Positions 1 to 9,287 are shown, numbered from the stretch's first letter. The stretch: DNA of 64,000 nucleotides from Methanoculleus thermophilus (GCF_001571405.1 NZ_BCNX01000003.1:1-64000), one strand, 5' to 3'. Translations and numbers: made by a program. Notes: generated by a model from the letters alone, not told the origin.

Positions 1-847
1 ATAGCCATTCGTCGACACTAACTCTGCTCCTTGTTGTTGGTTTCGTCATTAACACAAGGAGCAACGGTTTTATAGATCTTTCCCCTCAGATGGAGCCGAC
101 CCTCGACTAGAGGGTTTCAACAGAGCCAATTATTCAGTAATTTGAGAGTGCTATTAATAGGTTTCGAAATGATCGCCGTGTCCGACGAAGATATCCCAAA
201 TTCAGGCGTTTATACTCGCTTTAAGTTAATTTCTGTCATTAAACACTATATAGGCAAACGTTGCTTTTTCTATCACACACGCGCCCACGCAAAAAATATG
301 AGGATTGAAGCGAGTTTGCGGGCCAGGTGCGCGGAAGTGACCGCACGAATCTCGCATGTCAGTGCCGGGTAATGGATGCTCGGACAAAATTTCTGCAGGT
401 ATATGCGTATCGTGATATGCTTCGATACCGAGTGTAAATGTGGTATTTTTTCCAGGAATAGGTGATTCGACTCGGCTGGTCGCAACCGCCTCATTCGGAG
501 TCATGCTCTCCCGGCAATACACTGGCATATCGGGCTTCTAGTGGTTATGGTTGTGCTCCCGATGTCTTTTTATCACTCCCCCGGAGATCGCATGCTATAG
601 GTGCGTTTTCGGGCTTCTGGTGGAGGCTGGTACTCGGATGCCGTCGCGGCAGGGAACCCCGGGGCGATGCCCTTAAAGACGGCGCGCATAATTTTCTCCA
701 GAGGACGCTCTCGGGTTTTGTCACTCGAACGGACGTCATGAAAGCGCCGCCATTCTGGGGTAGATAAGCACCTTGCTAATACTGAAGATGGCGCCGGAAA
801 AGCGTTTCGACGAAAAAAAGGGCCGATGGTGAAGAACTGAATCCCGG
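1..847. other. Gene-poor stretch downstream of fdhB
   Basis: I see no convincing gene in this stretch. The open frames are short, overlap one another on both strands and have no recognisable domain or ribosome site. A phrase near CGGGCTTCTxGTGG occurs twice, at about 533 and 614, which may be a decayed repeat. The content to the left of the window is unknown, so this could be the edge of a larger gene-free or degraded region. Confidence 0.5.
813..819 (-). terminator. Poly-T terminator after fdhB
   Basis: A run of seven T residues on the minus strand lies about 30 bases past the fdhB stop codon. Oligo-T tracts of this kind end transcription in archaea, and nothing on this strand follows that would need read-through. 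Confidence 0.45.
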
Positions 848-2113
848 TCAGCGAAAGATATCAAAGATCTGGTCGCTCCCGGTCGCGGCAAGTCGGTCGC
901 GTTCAGCCCTCTCATCGACGAGCGCGAGGACCGGTGGAGTCATATCCTCACCCGGGTGGAACCCAAAGAGTTTCTCGAGTTCGGTCTGGATGGCATGGAG
1001 GAAGACCGAGTTTGAGATCTCGACTGGGCAGAGTTCCTCGCACTGGCCGCAGTTGACGCAGGAATCGGAGATGTGGGCGAACCGGATGAGGTGGAACATG
1101 AAGGGCGGCGGGATCACGCCCGGCTCGACCAGATAGTCCCTTCTTGTGCTGCAGTCGATGCAATAGCAGATTGGACAGTTCTCGATGCAGGAGTAGCACT
1201 TGATGCATCGGCTCGTCTGCTCCTTGATCTTGTTCAGGCGCTCCGTCCCCTCGCCGAGCGCTCCGAAGTAGCGTTCCCGCCATTTGTCGCCGAGTTTGAG
1301 CATCGCGTTCTCGACCTTGCCGCGGATCTCGATTCCCTTGGGGTTCGCGGGTTCGGTGGCGACCGCTCCAGCTGCAACCGCTGAATTAAGGAGATTTGCC
1401 CCCTTCTCGGAGCAGACCTCGACGAAAGTCGCCTTGCCGGCCCGCTCACCGATGACGCCCCAGTTGCCGCAGGCAAGATCCGCCTGGCGCGGGATCTTGA
1501 TCTTGCACCGGCGGCAGTTCGAGCGGCGGCCAAGCCCCTCGTTCCCGAGGAGATCCTCCGCCCCCTCTTCGAGTTCATCGATGGAGATGCCTTTGTGCTG
1601 ACCGTCCTTTGTCTCGACGATGAATTTGCCTTTGTCGATCTCTTCCTTGACGACATCGTCGGGATCGAGACCGAGCCTCTCCCGGACGATGGTCCGCGCG
1701 GTCTCCGGTCGGATGGTGCCGCCGCAGTTGAGGCCGATGATGATGATATTGTCGAGGTTGACCTGGCCGCGCTTCGCCATCTCATAGATTGCCTTGACGT
1801 CGCAGCCCTTGAGAACGGTGGCGATCCGCATATTGGGTTCGGTCGCAAGGAGGCAACGGCGCATCTGCTTGGGGAGGAGCAGGGTGCCGCAGTGGAGCGA
1901 CCCGGCAATTCCGCCGATCTCGGCGGGGTCGGTGATCAGGGCCGGGACGGCGTCATATACGTCCGCACCTTTCCTGACCGCAAAGACCCCGTCGACCATA
2001 CCGCTCTCGAGAGCATGGCGCAGCAGAGCGGTGACCGCCCCGCCCGTCTCTGCTTTTGCGCGGAGTTCGTCGTCCGTCGTCCATGCATAGAGTAAATCGC
2101 CTTTTCCTGCCAT
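848..2113 (-). CDS. fdhB: Formate dehydrogenase beta subunit, F420-reducing
   Basis: This 421-residue protein is the F420-binding subunit of methanogen formate dehydrogenase. It takes electrons from the catalytic subunit through iron-sulfur clusters and passes them to coenzyme F420 through a flavin. The F420 hydrogenase/dehydrogenase beta-subunit fold covers most of the N-terminal two thirds, with a Cys-rich segment near residue 200 (NCRRCKIKI). Two ferredoxin-like motifs follow, CIKCYSCIENCPICYC near 303 and CVNCGQCEELCP near 350. It starts 3 bases after the fdhA stop, so the two are co-transcribed and probably translated together. Length and order fit the family. The start ATG directly follows fdhA and no better start is visible. 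Confidence 0.93.
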   Translation of the reverse strand: MAGKGDLLYAWTTDDELRAKAETGGAVTALLRHALESGMVDGVFAVRKGADVYDAVPALITDPAEIGGIAGSLHCGTLLLPKQMRRCLLATEPNMRIATVLKGCDVKAIYEMAKRGQVNLDNIIIIGLNCGGTIRPETARTIVRERLGLDPDDVVKEEIDKGKFIVETKDGQHKGISIDELEEGAEDLLGNEGLGRRSNCRRCKIKIPRQADLACGNWGVIGERAGKATFVEVCSEKGANLLNSAVAAGAVATEPANPKGIEIRGKVENAMLKLGDKWRERYFGALGEGTERLNKIKEQTSRCIKCYSCIENCPICYCIDCSTRRDYLVEPGVIPPPFMFHLIRFAHISDSCVNCGQCEELCPVEISNSVFLHAIQTELEKLFGFHPGEDMTPPVLALVDERAERDRLAATGSDQIFDIFR

Positions 2114-2116
2114 ATC

Positions 2117-4177
2117 TCACACCTCCGAAATCTTCTCAACCTTAACAGCACACGCCTTGAACTCCGGGATCTTTGATATGGGGTCGAGCGCGTTGTGGGT
2201 CAGCCGGTTTGCCGGATGCTCCTTGTAGTGGAACGGGATGAACATCACGCCCTTGATGATCTCCGGCGTGACCCGTGCGGGGATCTCGACTGATCCGCGG
2301 CGGGTACTTGCCCGGACGACTTCGTTGTTCTTGATTCCGAGTTCTTCTGCATCCTCGGGGTTGATCTCGATCCAGCCGATGGGCGCCTCCTTCTCAAGGC
2401 TCCACGATCGCCGGGTCATCGTGCCGGTGTGCCACTGCCAGATGGTGCGCCCGGTCGTGAGGACGTACGGATACTCGGCGTCCGGGACCTCGGCAGGGGG
2501 TTTCCACTCGATAGGCGAGAAGACTCCGAGACCGTCGGGCATGGCAAATGTCTCCCGGTGGAGGATCGGCGTTCCCGGATGTTCCGCCGTCGGGCAGGGC
2601 CAGTGCAGGCCGTCCGGGTCGAGGCGGGCGTAGGACATGCCGTGGTAGGACGGCGTGACCGCGGCGATCTCGTCAAAGATCTCCTCGGGGCTCTTGAACG
2701 AGAACTGCTTCTCGTAGCCCATCCTGCTGCCGAGTTCACAGAGGATCTGCCAGTCGGGCTTCGCCTCGCCGGGAGGGTTCTGGGCCTTTCTCCAGCGCTG
2801 GACACGGCGTTCGGTGTTGGTCTGCGTGCCGTCTTTCTCGGCGTAGCAGGCGGCGGGGAGGACGACATCGGCGAGCTCGGCGGTCTCGGTCATAAAGATG
2901 TCCTGGACGACCAGGAACTCGAGGTTCTTAAGCCCCTCCTCGACGTGCTGAATGTCCGGGTCGGAGAGCATCGGGTTCTCGCCCATGATGTACATGCACT
3001 TGATCTCGCCGGGCTTCTCGGCGAGGACGTTGATCATCTCCGTGACCGTGTAGCCGACCTTGCCCTCGGCGAGTTCGTCGACGCCCCACATCTCCTTCAT
3101 CTTCTTCTGCGCCGCCTCGTCGGTGACCTTCTGGTAGCCGGAGTAGACGTTCGGGAGGGCTCCCATGTCGCAGGCGCCCTGAACGTTGTTCTGGCCGCGG
3201 AGCGGGTTGACGCCGGAGCCGGGTTTGCCGAGGTTGCCGGTGAGCAGCATCAGGTTGGCGGTTGATTTGACGTTGTCGACGCCGACGGTGTGCTGGGTGA
3301 TGCCCATCGAGTAGATGAGCGCGGCAACATCGGCGGTTGCAATCCATTCTGCGGCGGTCTTGAGGCTTTCCGCGGGGACCCCGGAGACTCTTGAGACGTT
3401 CTCAAGGCTGTAGTCCTCCTTCATGACGACTTCCTTGAGTTTCTCGAAGTCTTTCGTCCGATTCTTGATGAACTCCTTGTCTTCCCAGCCGTTCTTGATG
3501 ATCTCCTGCATCAAGCCGTTCAAGAGAGCGACATCGGTCCCCGAGATGAACGGCATGTAGAGATCGGCCTGCTTGGCGGTCGGGGTGTAGCGCGGGTCGG
3601 CCACGATCACCTTTGCCCCGCTTTCCCGTGCACGGATGATGCTCCGCCCGATGAGCGGGTGCTGCTCGAAGGTATTGCTTCCGAGGACGAAGACGCACTT
3701 TGACTCGGCGATGTCCTTGATCGAGTTGGTCATCGCGCCGGACCCAAAGACCGCAGCAAGGCCAGCGACGGTGGATGAGTGGCAGAGCCGGGCGCAGTGG
3801 TCGATGTGCGGGGTCTTGAGGACCACTCTCGCAAACTTCTGCATCAGGTAGTTCTCCTCGTTCGATGTCCGGGCAGACGAGAGGCAGGCCATCTCTTCGG
3901 GCTTGTAGGACCTGAACTTCTGTATGATCAGGTCGTATGCCTCGTCCCAGGTCGCCTCGACGAACGTGCCGTTCTTCTTGATGAGCGGCTTAGTGAGTCG
4001 ATCCGGGCTGTTTATAAATTCGTGGGCGTAGCGCCCTTTTGGGCAGAGTTTGCCCCCGTTGACGGGTGCGCGTTGCCAGTGCGCCACGTCAACGACCTTG
4101 CCGTCGCGGACGACAAGGTTGAACCCGCACCCGGTGCCGCAGTACGGGCATGTCGTAGATACGTATTTGAGATCCAT
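2117..4177 (-). CDS. fdhA: Formate dehydrogenase alpha subunit, molybdopterin, Cys form
   Basis: This 686-residue molybdopterin oxidoreductase oxidises formate to CO2 and is the first step of growth on formate. The N-terminal 4Fe-4S site is visible as Cys10, Cys13, Cys17 and Cys45. The metal-ligand position is Cys132 in HCARLCHSS, where the bacterial FdhF type carries selenocysteine, so this is the Cys version and needs no SECIS element. The central molybdopterin domains and the C-terminal dinucleotide-binding domain (about residues 555-686, with TTGRTIWQWHTG) are complete. A clear TATA box lies upstream and fdhB follows. The start MDLKYVSTTCPYC is well placed for the Fe-S motif. Confidence 0.95.
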   Translation of the reverse strand: MDLKYVSTTCPYCGTGCGFNLVVRDGKVVDVAHWQRAPVNGGKLCPKGRYAHEFINSPDRLTKPLIKKNGTFVEATWDEAYDLIIQKFRSYKPEEMACLSSARTSNEENYLMQKFARVVLKTPHIDHCARLCHSSTVAGLAAVFGSGAMTNSIKDIAESKCVFVLGSNTFEQHPLIGRSIIRARESGAKVIVADPRYTPTAKQADLYMPFISGTDVALLNGLMQEIIKNGWEDKEFIKNRTKDFEKLKEVVMKEDYSLENVSRVSGVPAESLKTAAEWIATADVAALIYSMGITQHTVGVDNVKSTANLMLLTGNLGKPGSGVNPLRGQNNVQGACDMGALPNVYSGYQKVTDEAAQKKMKEMWGVDELAEGKVGYTVTEMINVLAEKPGEIKCMYIMGENPMLSDPDIQHVEEGLKNLEFLVVQDIFMTETAELADVVLPAACYAEKDGTQTNTERRVQRWRKAQNPPGEAKPDWQILCELGSRMGYEKQFSFKSPEEIFDEIAAVTPSYHGMSYARLDPDGLHWPCPTAEHPGTPILHRETFAMPDGLGVFSPIEWKPPAEVPDAEYPYVLTTGRTIWQWHTGTMTRRSWSLEKEAPIGWIEINPEDAEELGIKNNEVVRASTRRGSVEIPARVTPEIIKGVMFIPFHYKEHPANRLTHNALDPISKIPEFKACAVKVEKISEV

Positions 4178-4210
4178 TATTCTCCCTCTGGCAGGGACTA
4201 CATACCGCCT

Positions 4211-4222
4211 AAATTATATAAT
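4211..4222 (-). promoter_or_regulatory. TATA box of the fdhAB operon
   Basis: The minus strand reads ATTATATAATTT here, about 35 bases before the fdhA start codon. With the usual archaeal spacing the transcript would start near 4190, leaving a short leader that contains GAGGGAGA as a ribosome site. Confidence 0.6.
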
Positions 4223-4310
4223 GTACATGGTCCGGGCCGGTTTTTTGAAGAATAGTGGTGGGAGTGGGTTGGGCCCGGAGTATCTCCTGCCTTAAAAAGG
4301 ATAGTCTACG

Positions 4311-5174
4311 TCAGTCCGATCCTTCTTGCCGGCGTGCCTTGGCAATTCGGGCCTCTGCAATGGCCTGGTATTCCGGGTCGATCTCAAAGCCTATGTAGTC
4401 TACGCCAAGTGCAATCGCCGCAAGCGCCGTGTTCCCGATGCCCATGAAGGGGTCGAGGACGAGCGTCCCGGGACGGCAGCCATGGAGCCTGATGCACATC
4501 TCCGGGAGTTTTTCCGGGAAACTGGTCGGATGAGGTCGGGAGGAGCGAATGGTCCGATAGGGGATGAACCAGGTGTTCCCCCGGTCGCGGAGGTCGCGAT
4601 CCGCCGCCTTCCATCGACCGATGTTGCTCTTGTCCTGGTAGGGCACGCCGATCGCCATTTTGTCGAGGATGACGTCTCCTTTCTTTGTGAAGTGAAAGAT
4701 GTGCTCGTGGCATTGACTCAAGTAGCGTGAGCTGTTCACCGGCTGGTAGTGGCCGACGGCGATATCGCCGAGGATGTTTTCGTAATTCCCCACGTCCTCC
4801 TTCTCGATCGCGATCGATTTGACCCAGTGGATGACGTTCTGTAGTTCAAAGTGAGGACGGAACTGCTGGATGACATCGAAGGGTATCCAGGGGTCGCGAG
4901 GTTTGCCGCCGATGTTGAGGAAGAACGAACCGTCGTCGGCGAGGACCCGCGACGCTCCGGCGGCGACCTGCCCCATCCAGCGGAGGTAGTCCTCGCGGGG
5001 TTTCTGGTCGTCGTAGGTGTTGTACTCCTTTCCGATGTTGTAGGGCGGCGATGTGACGATGATATCGACCGAACCTGCCGGGAGGCGCTGCATGCCTTCG
5101 ATGCAGTCCATGGTATGGATGGTGTTGATGGCTAGCCCGCCAGTCCTTCTCTCCTCTTCTGCCACTCCGATCAC
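4311..5174 (-). CDS. Beta-class site-specific DNA methyltransferase, solitary
   Basis: This 287-residue protein transfers a methyl group from S-adenosylmethionine to an exocyclic amino group in DNA. The catalytic motif TSPPY is near residue 41 and the AdoMet motif [13 protein letters not shown] lies near residue 240, an order that defines the beta class. The S/T-PPY form is typical of N4-cytosine enzymes, so m4C is the more likely product. No restriction endonuclease gene lies beside it, so it looks like an orphan regulator or housekeeping methylase. The start is uncertain: the longest frame uses GTG at 5174, and the ATG at 5111 (MDCIEGM) is another option. Recognition sequence cannot be read from the protein. 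Confidence 0.85.
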   Translation of the reverse strand: MIGVAEEERRTGGLAINTIHTMDCIEGMQRLPAGSVDIIVTSPPYNIGKEYNTYDDQKPREDYLRWMGQVAAGASRVLADDGSFFLNIGGKPRDPWIPFDVIQQFRPHFELQNVIHWVKSIAIEKEDVGNYENILGDIAVGHYQPVNSSRYLSQCHEHIFHFTKKGDVILDKMAIGVPYQDKSNIGRWKAADRDLRDRGNTWFIPYRTIRSSRPHPTSFPEKLPEMCIRLHGCRPGTLVLDPFMGIGNTALAAIALGVDYIGFEIDPEYQAIAEARIAKARRQEGSD

Positions 5175-5273
5175 TTATTGATTCGCGGTCCAGTGCAAAA
5201 AGGTGAATGGGCCCAAGTAGGGTCGATCAGGGGAGGGCTCCCTGCCAGGGGCCGCTCCCCTGAGTCTCTCGCG

Positions 5274-5437
5274 GTATCAGTCCTGCTTTAGGTCAATTTC
5301 GACTCGTTCGGAGTAAGTACTACAATAAATCATTCCGAGCAGTTTCAATCCTACTTTAGTCCAATTCTAACTCGTCGGATATAGAGCCTCTGTGAGGATG
5401 GTCGATTGTTTCAATCCTACTTTAGTCCAATTCTAAC
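5274..5437 (-). CRISPR. Relic CRISPR array, three repeats and two spacers
   Basis: Two identical 30-base repeats lie at 5342-5371 and 5408-5437, beginning GTTTCAATCC and ending CAATTCTAAC on the plus strand. A third copy at 5274-5303 matches 22 of 30 bases. Spacers are 38 bases (5304-5341) and 36 bases (5372-5407). Read on the minus strand the repeat ends in ATTGAAAC, the usual 5' handle of type I-B/III crRNAs, so the array should be transcribed leftward. The decayed copy then sits at the trailer end, as expected. No cas gene is present in the window, so it is a remnant or is served in trans. Confidence 0.85.
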
Positions 5438-6285
5438 AGCGCCTAAAAATGCCCTATTCAAGCATCGGGCGAGGTGTAGGTTCGCTCTACAGATATGTGA
5501 TCGGGGATCTCCAATAATGCTATCGGTTTATAAAGATCCACGATCTCATCAGGTCGTCGACGCAGACGAACTTCGTCTCCCCACCTGTTGACGGGTGTAA
5601 GCGATTGAGATCTAAATGGCATCGAAACACCGGGAGAGTCTCCGGACAGAACATTGATGTGGTATCTAAAAAACCACACGGGGTGACGTCTGGTAGTACG
5701 GATCATACATTTTTGGTATGTTAGATCTCGTCCCCCTTACGTCCTAACTCTAGAAAAGATGCCCGGTACCGGTCACGCATAGTCACATGACTCTCGGTGT
5801 GGCCTAACTCCAATCATCCCCGGAGAGTGCAGTCCGACCCGTGTGCTCCCCAGAGCCGGATTTGCCACGAAGGTCATGGTCGCCGCCGCTTTACGTGAAA
5901 TGGCGCTGATACGCCAGTGGCTCTCGATGTTGAGGGGAACCCGGAGGCATTCACCCACAGGATGATATCTGCTCGTTTGCCTCTCATGGCGGTTTCGTCT
6001 GCGTCTCCGGATCATTTGCGGGTTTGAGAATGCCTCCCCTCGGAAAACTGCCTTGCTCGAGGCCCTCGAAGATGATCTTCCCCCGATTATGTAATCGAAC
6101 GCACAAACACAGATGGTAGAGGGCTCGCCTTATCACAAGACGGAGGGCCTCACCGATGCGCCCGAACTGGCACGGCCGAATCTCCGGGGAGCGAGGACAT
6201 TACCCCCGGGTTGGAATTGGATCGAAGGGGATTGAACGATTACAGGAGTATTCGTTTACCTCAGGGTTTGAACTAAAAGCGCAAG
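5438..6285. other. Non-coding stretch between CRISPR relic and integrated element
   Basis: I see no supported gene here. The part next to 5437 is where a CRISPR leader would lie for a leftward array, but no AT-rich leader or promoter is obvious. Short open frames on both strands lack start signals and domains. Before the element inserted, this DNA should have lain just downstream of tRNA-Thr. Confidence 0.4.
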
Positions 6286-6296
6286 AGCCCCAGCCG
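6286..6296. other. attL core, copy of the tRNA-Thr 3' end
   Basis: The sequence AGCCCCAGCCG repeats the last acceptor-stem and T-arm bases of the tRNA-Thr at 18084-18156 in the same orientation. This is the geometry expected when an element enters the 3' part of a tRNA gene and rebuilds it at the far end. Eleven bases is short, but the flanking inverted 13-mers support it. Confidence 0.65.
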
Positions 6297-6310
6297 GGCT
6301 TAAGGAAACG

Positions 6311-6323
6311 AAGTTCTTAATCC
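6311..6323 (+). repeat. Left inverted 13-mer beside attL
   Basis: AAGTTCTTAATCC here is the exact reverse complement of GGATTAAGAACTT at 18061-18073. In the circular form the two would flank the crossover core at 10 and 14 bases, as integrase-binding sites do. The site lies about 10 bases upstream of the integrase TATA box, so integrase could repress its own gene. Confidence 0.6.
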
Positions 6324-6332
6324 ATAGTAGTC

Positions 6333-6340
6333 TTTATAAT
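6333..6340 (+). promoter_or_regulatory. TATA box of the integrase gene
   Basis: TTTATAAT overlaps the first possible ATG at 6339. With an archaeal start site about 25 bases downstream, transcription would begin close to the in-frame ATG at 6363. This makes 6363 the likely start codon of a leaderless or nearly leaderless mRNA. Confidence 0.5.
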
Positions 6341-6362
6341 GGTCGGGCGCATATCATCACTC

Positions 6363-7592
6363 ATGGGGAACGAGCGGTTTCATCACTCGCCTGAGGAGTA
6401 CTTCGAGTACGCCGAGAAGAGCCTCACGGCCGCAGTTGAGGACGGACGGATAACCCCGGAGGACGCCGGGCTTATTCGGGAGTACGTGGCGGAGAGTTCG
6501 AGTGGGTTGTCTCCCGGCCGCCAATACAAGACAGCCTATACTCTGATCGCGGTCCGGCGATACCTCCCGCCGTTCCTGGAGACGAAGAAGACGGACCTGC
6601 TCGGCGGCATCAACCGTATGCGTTTTGCGAAGAAGGATAACGGGAAGCCGTACAAGAAGAACACGATAGCCGACTACGTGCGGTTTACTAAGCGGTTCTA
6701 CCTCTGGCTAGTGAAGAGGGGATATGTCGATATCCCGGCGGACATCATCAAGGAGATCAAGAACCCTCAATATGACACGCAGACCAAGAACGAAGACGAC
6801 ATCTTGACAGGCGAGGAAGTCTCGCAGCTGATCGACGCGGCGAAGAGCATCAAGTACAAGGCGCTGATCGGCGTGATGTACGAGGCAGGGCTCCGGTCCG
6901 GGGAGGTCGCCTCGTTGAAGTGGAAGGATGTCACCTTCCACGAGTGGGGAGCGAAGGTCCGGACCGCCGAGAAGACCGGCCGGCTCCGGACGATCCCGAT
7001 CATCACCTACCGGGAGTACCTCGCCAAATGGAAGACCTCGTATCCCGGCGACCCGACCGGCGATAACTACGTGTTCCTGACGAGCCGCGGCGAGCCGATG
7101 CAGTATCGCGGGCTCGCGAAGGCGATCTCGAATTTCGCCAAGGCTGCCGGGATCAAGAAGAAGATCACCCTGCACACGTTCAGGCACAGCAGGATAACGC
7201 ACGCCCTTCGCGGTGGGATGCAGGAAACGCTAGCGAAGAAAGCGTTTTGGGGCAATCAGACCACAAAGATGATCAATACCTACTCGCACCTGGTAGACGA
7301 GGATGTCGATAACGCCTTCGCCGCCCTCGCCGGCGTGGAGCTGCCCGATAGCGATCGAACGAACGAATCCCCGGAGCCGGTGCAGTGCCCGAACTGCCAC
7401 CTTGTCATGCCGCCGGGGTCCCGGTTCTGTGGTCGGTGCGGGCTGACGCTTACGGTCGAGGCGGCGGAGACTGTGAACACGGTTATCAAGGCCGCCGAAG
7501 CGGTGGTGGCGAACCCGAACGACCCCGAAGCGCTCACGATCTTGCTTGAGGCCCGGGCGAGGATGGCGATGAAGAACGGCGGGGGGACGTGA
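6363..7592 (+). CDS. int: Tyrosine recombinase (integrase) with C-terminal zinc ribbon
   Basis: This is the likely integrase of the element. It has an N-terminal core-binding (SAM-like) domain in the first 130 residues and then the catalytic domain. Catalytic residues are visible as Arg in EAGLRSGEVASLKW, His-x-x-Arg in HTFRHSRITHAL, and the Tyr nucleophile in INTYSHLVDEDV. A four-Cys zinc ribbon follows (CPNC...CGRCG), a common addition in archaeal integrases, and then a short Ala-rich tail. I chose ATG 6363 over ATG 6339 because a TATA box overlaps the latter. It sits right next to attL, the usual place for an integrase that targets a tRNA gene. A second, truncated integrase follows in the same frame after the stop. 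Confidence 0.9.
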   Translation: MGNERFHHSPEEYFEYAEKSLTAAVEDGRITPEDAGLIREYVAESSSGLSPGRQYKTAYTLIAVRRYLPPFLETKKTDLLGGINRMRFAKKDNGKPYKKNTIADYVRFTKRFYLWLVKRGYVDIPADIIKEIKNPQYDTQTKNEDDILTGEEVSQLIDAAKSIKYKALIGVMYEAGLRSGEVASLKWKDVTFHEWGAKVRTAEKTGRLRTIPIITYREYLAKWKTSYPGDPTGDNYVFLTSRGEPMQYRGLAKAISNFAKAAGIKKKITLHTFRHSRITHALRGGMQETLAKKAFWGNQTTKMINTYSHLVDEDVDNAFAALAGVELPDSDRTNESPEPVQCPNCHLVMPPGSRFCGRCGLTLTVEAAETVNTVIKAAEAVVANPNDPEALTILLEARARMAMKNGGGT

Positions 7593-7604
7593 CCCGGGGA
7601 GGGG

Positions 7605-8291
7605 TTGGGGATCGAGTGGTCGGACGTTGACCTCTCAACTGGAAAGATCCACATCCGGCGGGAGATAGCTAAAAATGGAGAGCCCCGCGACACCTTCATA
7701 TCGAGCGAGGCGCTGGAAGTCCTTCTCCAATGGCAAGCCTATCACCCCCTGTACGCGGAGAAGGCCGATGCGTATACTATTCCAGACGAGTATATCAGGG
7801 ACACGAACCGGGTTTTTCCGCTCTCGTACAACGGCGTGCGGGATAAATATGGCCGGGTTCTTGAGAAGTGCGGGCTCGACGAGAAAGATCCCACAACCGG
7901 GTGGTTGGTGCTCCGGCTCCACGTGATGCGAAAATATTTTAGAACCCGACTCCCCCAGGGCGGCGCTTCTATCGATGTGGTCGAGTCGCTGATGGGCCAC
8001 TCGGGGTATCTGTCCGACAGTTATGTCAGGATGACTGACGAGGAGGTCGAGGCGGCATACAGGGCGGCCGAATCGGTCCTGTGGGTCTTTAAGACTAAAC
8101 CGATCAACGAGGGAGAGCTCCGGCAACTTGAGCAGGAGAACCGGGAACTTCGGGGAGAGCTTGCTGGCATCCAGCGGCAGATCACAATGATGAACGCGAT
8201 GCAGGCGGACGTGGGCGCTACCCCGGAGGCGCTGCAGCGGCTGGTGGATGAGCGGATAAAAGAGCTGATGGGGAAGGCCGGAGGGGCCTAA
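7605..8291 (+). pseudogene. C-terminal fragment of a second tyrosine recombinase
   Basis: This 228-residue frame matches the catalytic half of another integrase. It begins at GIEWSDVDL, just after the place where the first catalytic Arg should be, so the core-binding domain and Arg I are missing. The later residues remain: His-x-x-Arg in LHVMRKYFRTRL and a Tyr in SDSYVRMTDEEV, followed by a coiled-coil tail. It is in the same reading frame as the upstream integrase and separated from its stop only by 12 bases. A TTG at 7605 preceded by GGGGAGGGG could still start it. I read it as a relic joined by recombination, though it could act as a small accessory protein. Confidence 0.7.
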
Positions 8292-9205
8292 TCCGTTTTT
8301 ACGTTCTCCAAGGAGGCCATGGCGTTCTGGTAGACCTCCCGGGTCTCTTCAAGAAATTTCAGGTGTACTTCAAATATAGCAGCCATATGTTCTGCTAGGT
8401 CATCAAAGGCGCGGAGAACCTCGCAACAGTACGGAATCCACGCTGGATGTTGCATGGTCATACACCCCCCTGTCGCGAGGTAGGACGAGAAGAACACGTC
8501 GAAGACGGCACCATTTATCTTTTTCTCGCCTGCCTGCGAGTAAACCCCGAATACACCCGAACAAGCATAGTACAGGGCGGCATACCATACCCAACGCGGA
8601 TCGTTCCTCGGTAAGAACAAATCGGGCGTTTTTGCAAAGAATCCGACCTGATCCCATATCATACACGTGCTAAAATCAGGGGGATTTGGATAAACTTCTG
8701 CGATTCGTATGATTTCCTCCCAGTGTTCAAGGAACATTGTATCTCCTCTCTCACCGCCGCGGAGTGGCTCTTCCGTCAACGTGTCGAGTAGTTGACCGTG
8801 AAGCGAATCGTCTCTGACGCCAGCGGGTTTGAATACATCGGCACGGCGCGCTATACCTTGATTGAGCACCGCCGCGACACGTTCGCCGGCGAATGGCGAA
8901 CCCCCCTGTTTAAGTAGAAGCATCGCTGCAGCGCACCACCCCAGGCCAGTCAATGAGTAATTTTTCCGCGAAATTCCTGTATCACCCTTCTCCTTACCAT
9001 AGAGGGAGATTAGCCCGTACTCCTCCAACCTCCCAACTATATTCTGAAGTGTTGGTTGGCGAATCTCCGTTTCTTTAGCGATCGAATACACGTAATCGGG
9101 CCCCTTGCGGAACAGGTGCAAAATTGTCTTTGCCTGATTCTCAGTCAATGTGGAGCCCGTCTCATCCCATACCTGTTTTTTTCGTCCATCTAAGCAACCG
9201 GTCAT
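8288..9205 (-). CDS. Winged-helix regulator-like protein, large unknown C-terminal domain
   Basis: This 305-residue protein has a winged helix-turn-helix at about residues 20-90 (TENQAKTILHLFRKG, RQPTLQNIVGRLEEYGLISL), like MarR/ArsR-type regulators. The remaining 210 residues match no family I recognise and contain aromatic- and Cys-rich helices (YAALYYACSGVFGVY). It is divergent from the AbrB-like gene at 9288 across an 82-base region with an operator-like inverted repeat. It probably controls the element's replication operon. Its 3' end overlaps the integrase fragment by 4 bases in convergent orientation. Confidence 0.7.
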   Translation of the reverse strand: MTGCLDGRKKQVWDETGSTLTENQAKTILHLFRKGPDYVYSIAKETEIRQPTLQNIVGRLEEYGLISLYGKEKGDTGISRKNYSLTGLGWCAAAMLLLKQGGSPFAGERVAAVLNQGIARRADVFKPAGVRDDSLHGQLLDTLTEEPLRGGERGDTMFLEHWEEIIRIAEVYPNPPDFSTCMIWDQVGFFAKTPDLFLPRNDPRWVWYAALYYACSGVFGVYSQAGEKKINGAVFDVFFSSYLATGGCMTMQHPAWIPYCCEVLRAFDDLAEHMAAIFEVHLKFLEETREVYQNAMASLENVKTD

Positions 9206-9256
9206 ATGCGTGCCTCGTCGATAGTATCAACCTACACTTATGATATTCATGCTGCT

Positions 9257-9285
9257 AATATATATCAGTTGCCGCTGATGTATAT
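9257..9285 (+). promoter_or_regulatory. TATA box and operator-like inverted repeat before the replication operon
   Basis: TAATATATAT at 9257-9265 is about 26 bases before the ATG at 9288, giving a leaderless start. ATATATCAG (9260-9268) and CTGATGTATAT (9275-9285) form an imperfect inverted repeat over the start region. Binding here by the divergent winged-helix protein or by the AbrB-like protein would block the operon. Confidence 0.5.
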
Positions 9286-9287
9286 AC

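Noticed and set aside
2429-3265. A 278-codon plus-strand frame
   Set aside because: It is antisense to fdhA with typical GC-shadow composition and no family features.
2117-4177. Selenocysteine form of formate dehydrogenase
   Set aside because: The residue at the active site is encoded as Cys132 and no in-frame TGA is present.
5458-5706. An 82-codon minus-strand frame near the CRISPR relic as a cas gene remnant
   Set aside because: No Cas motif, no start signal; Arg-rich product typical of a chance frame.
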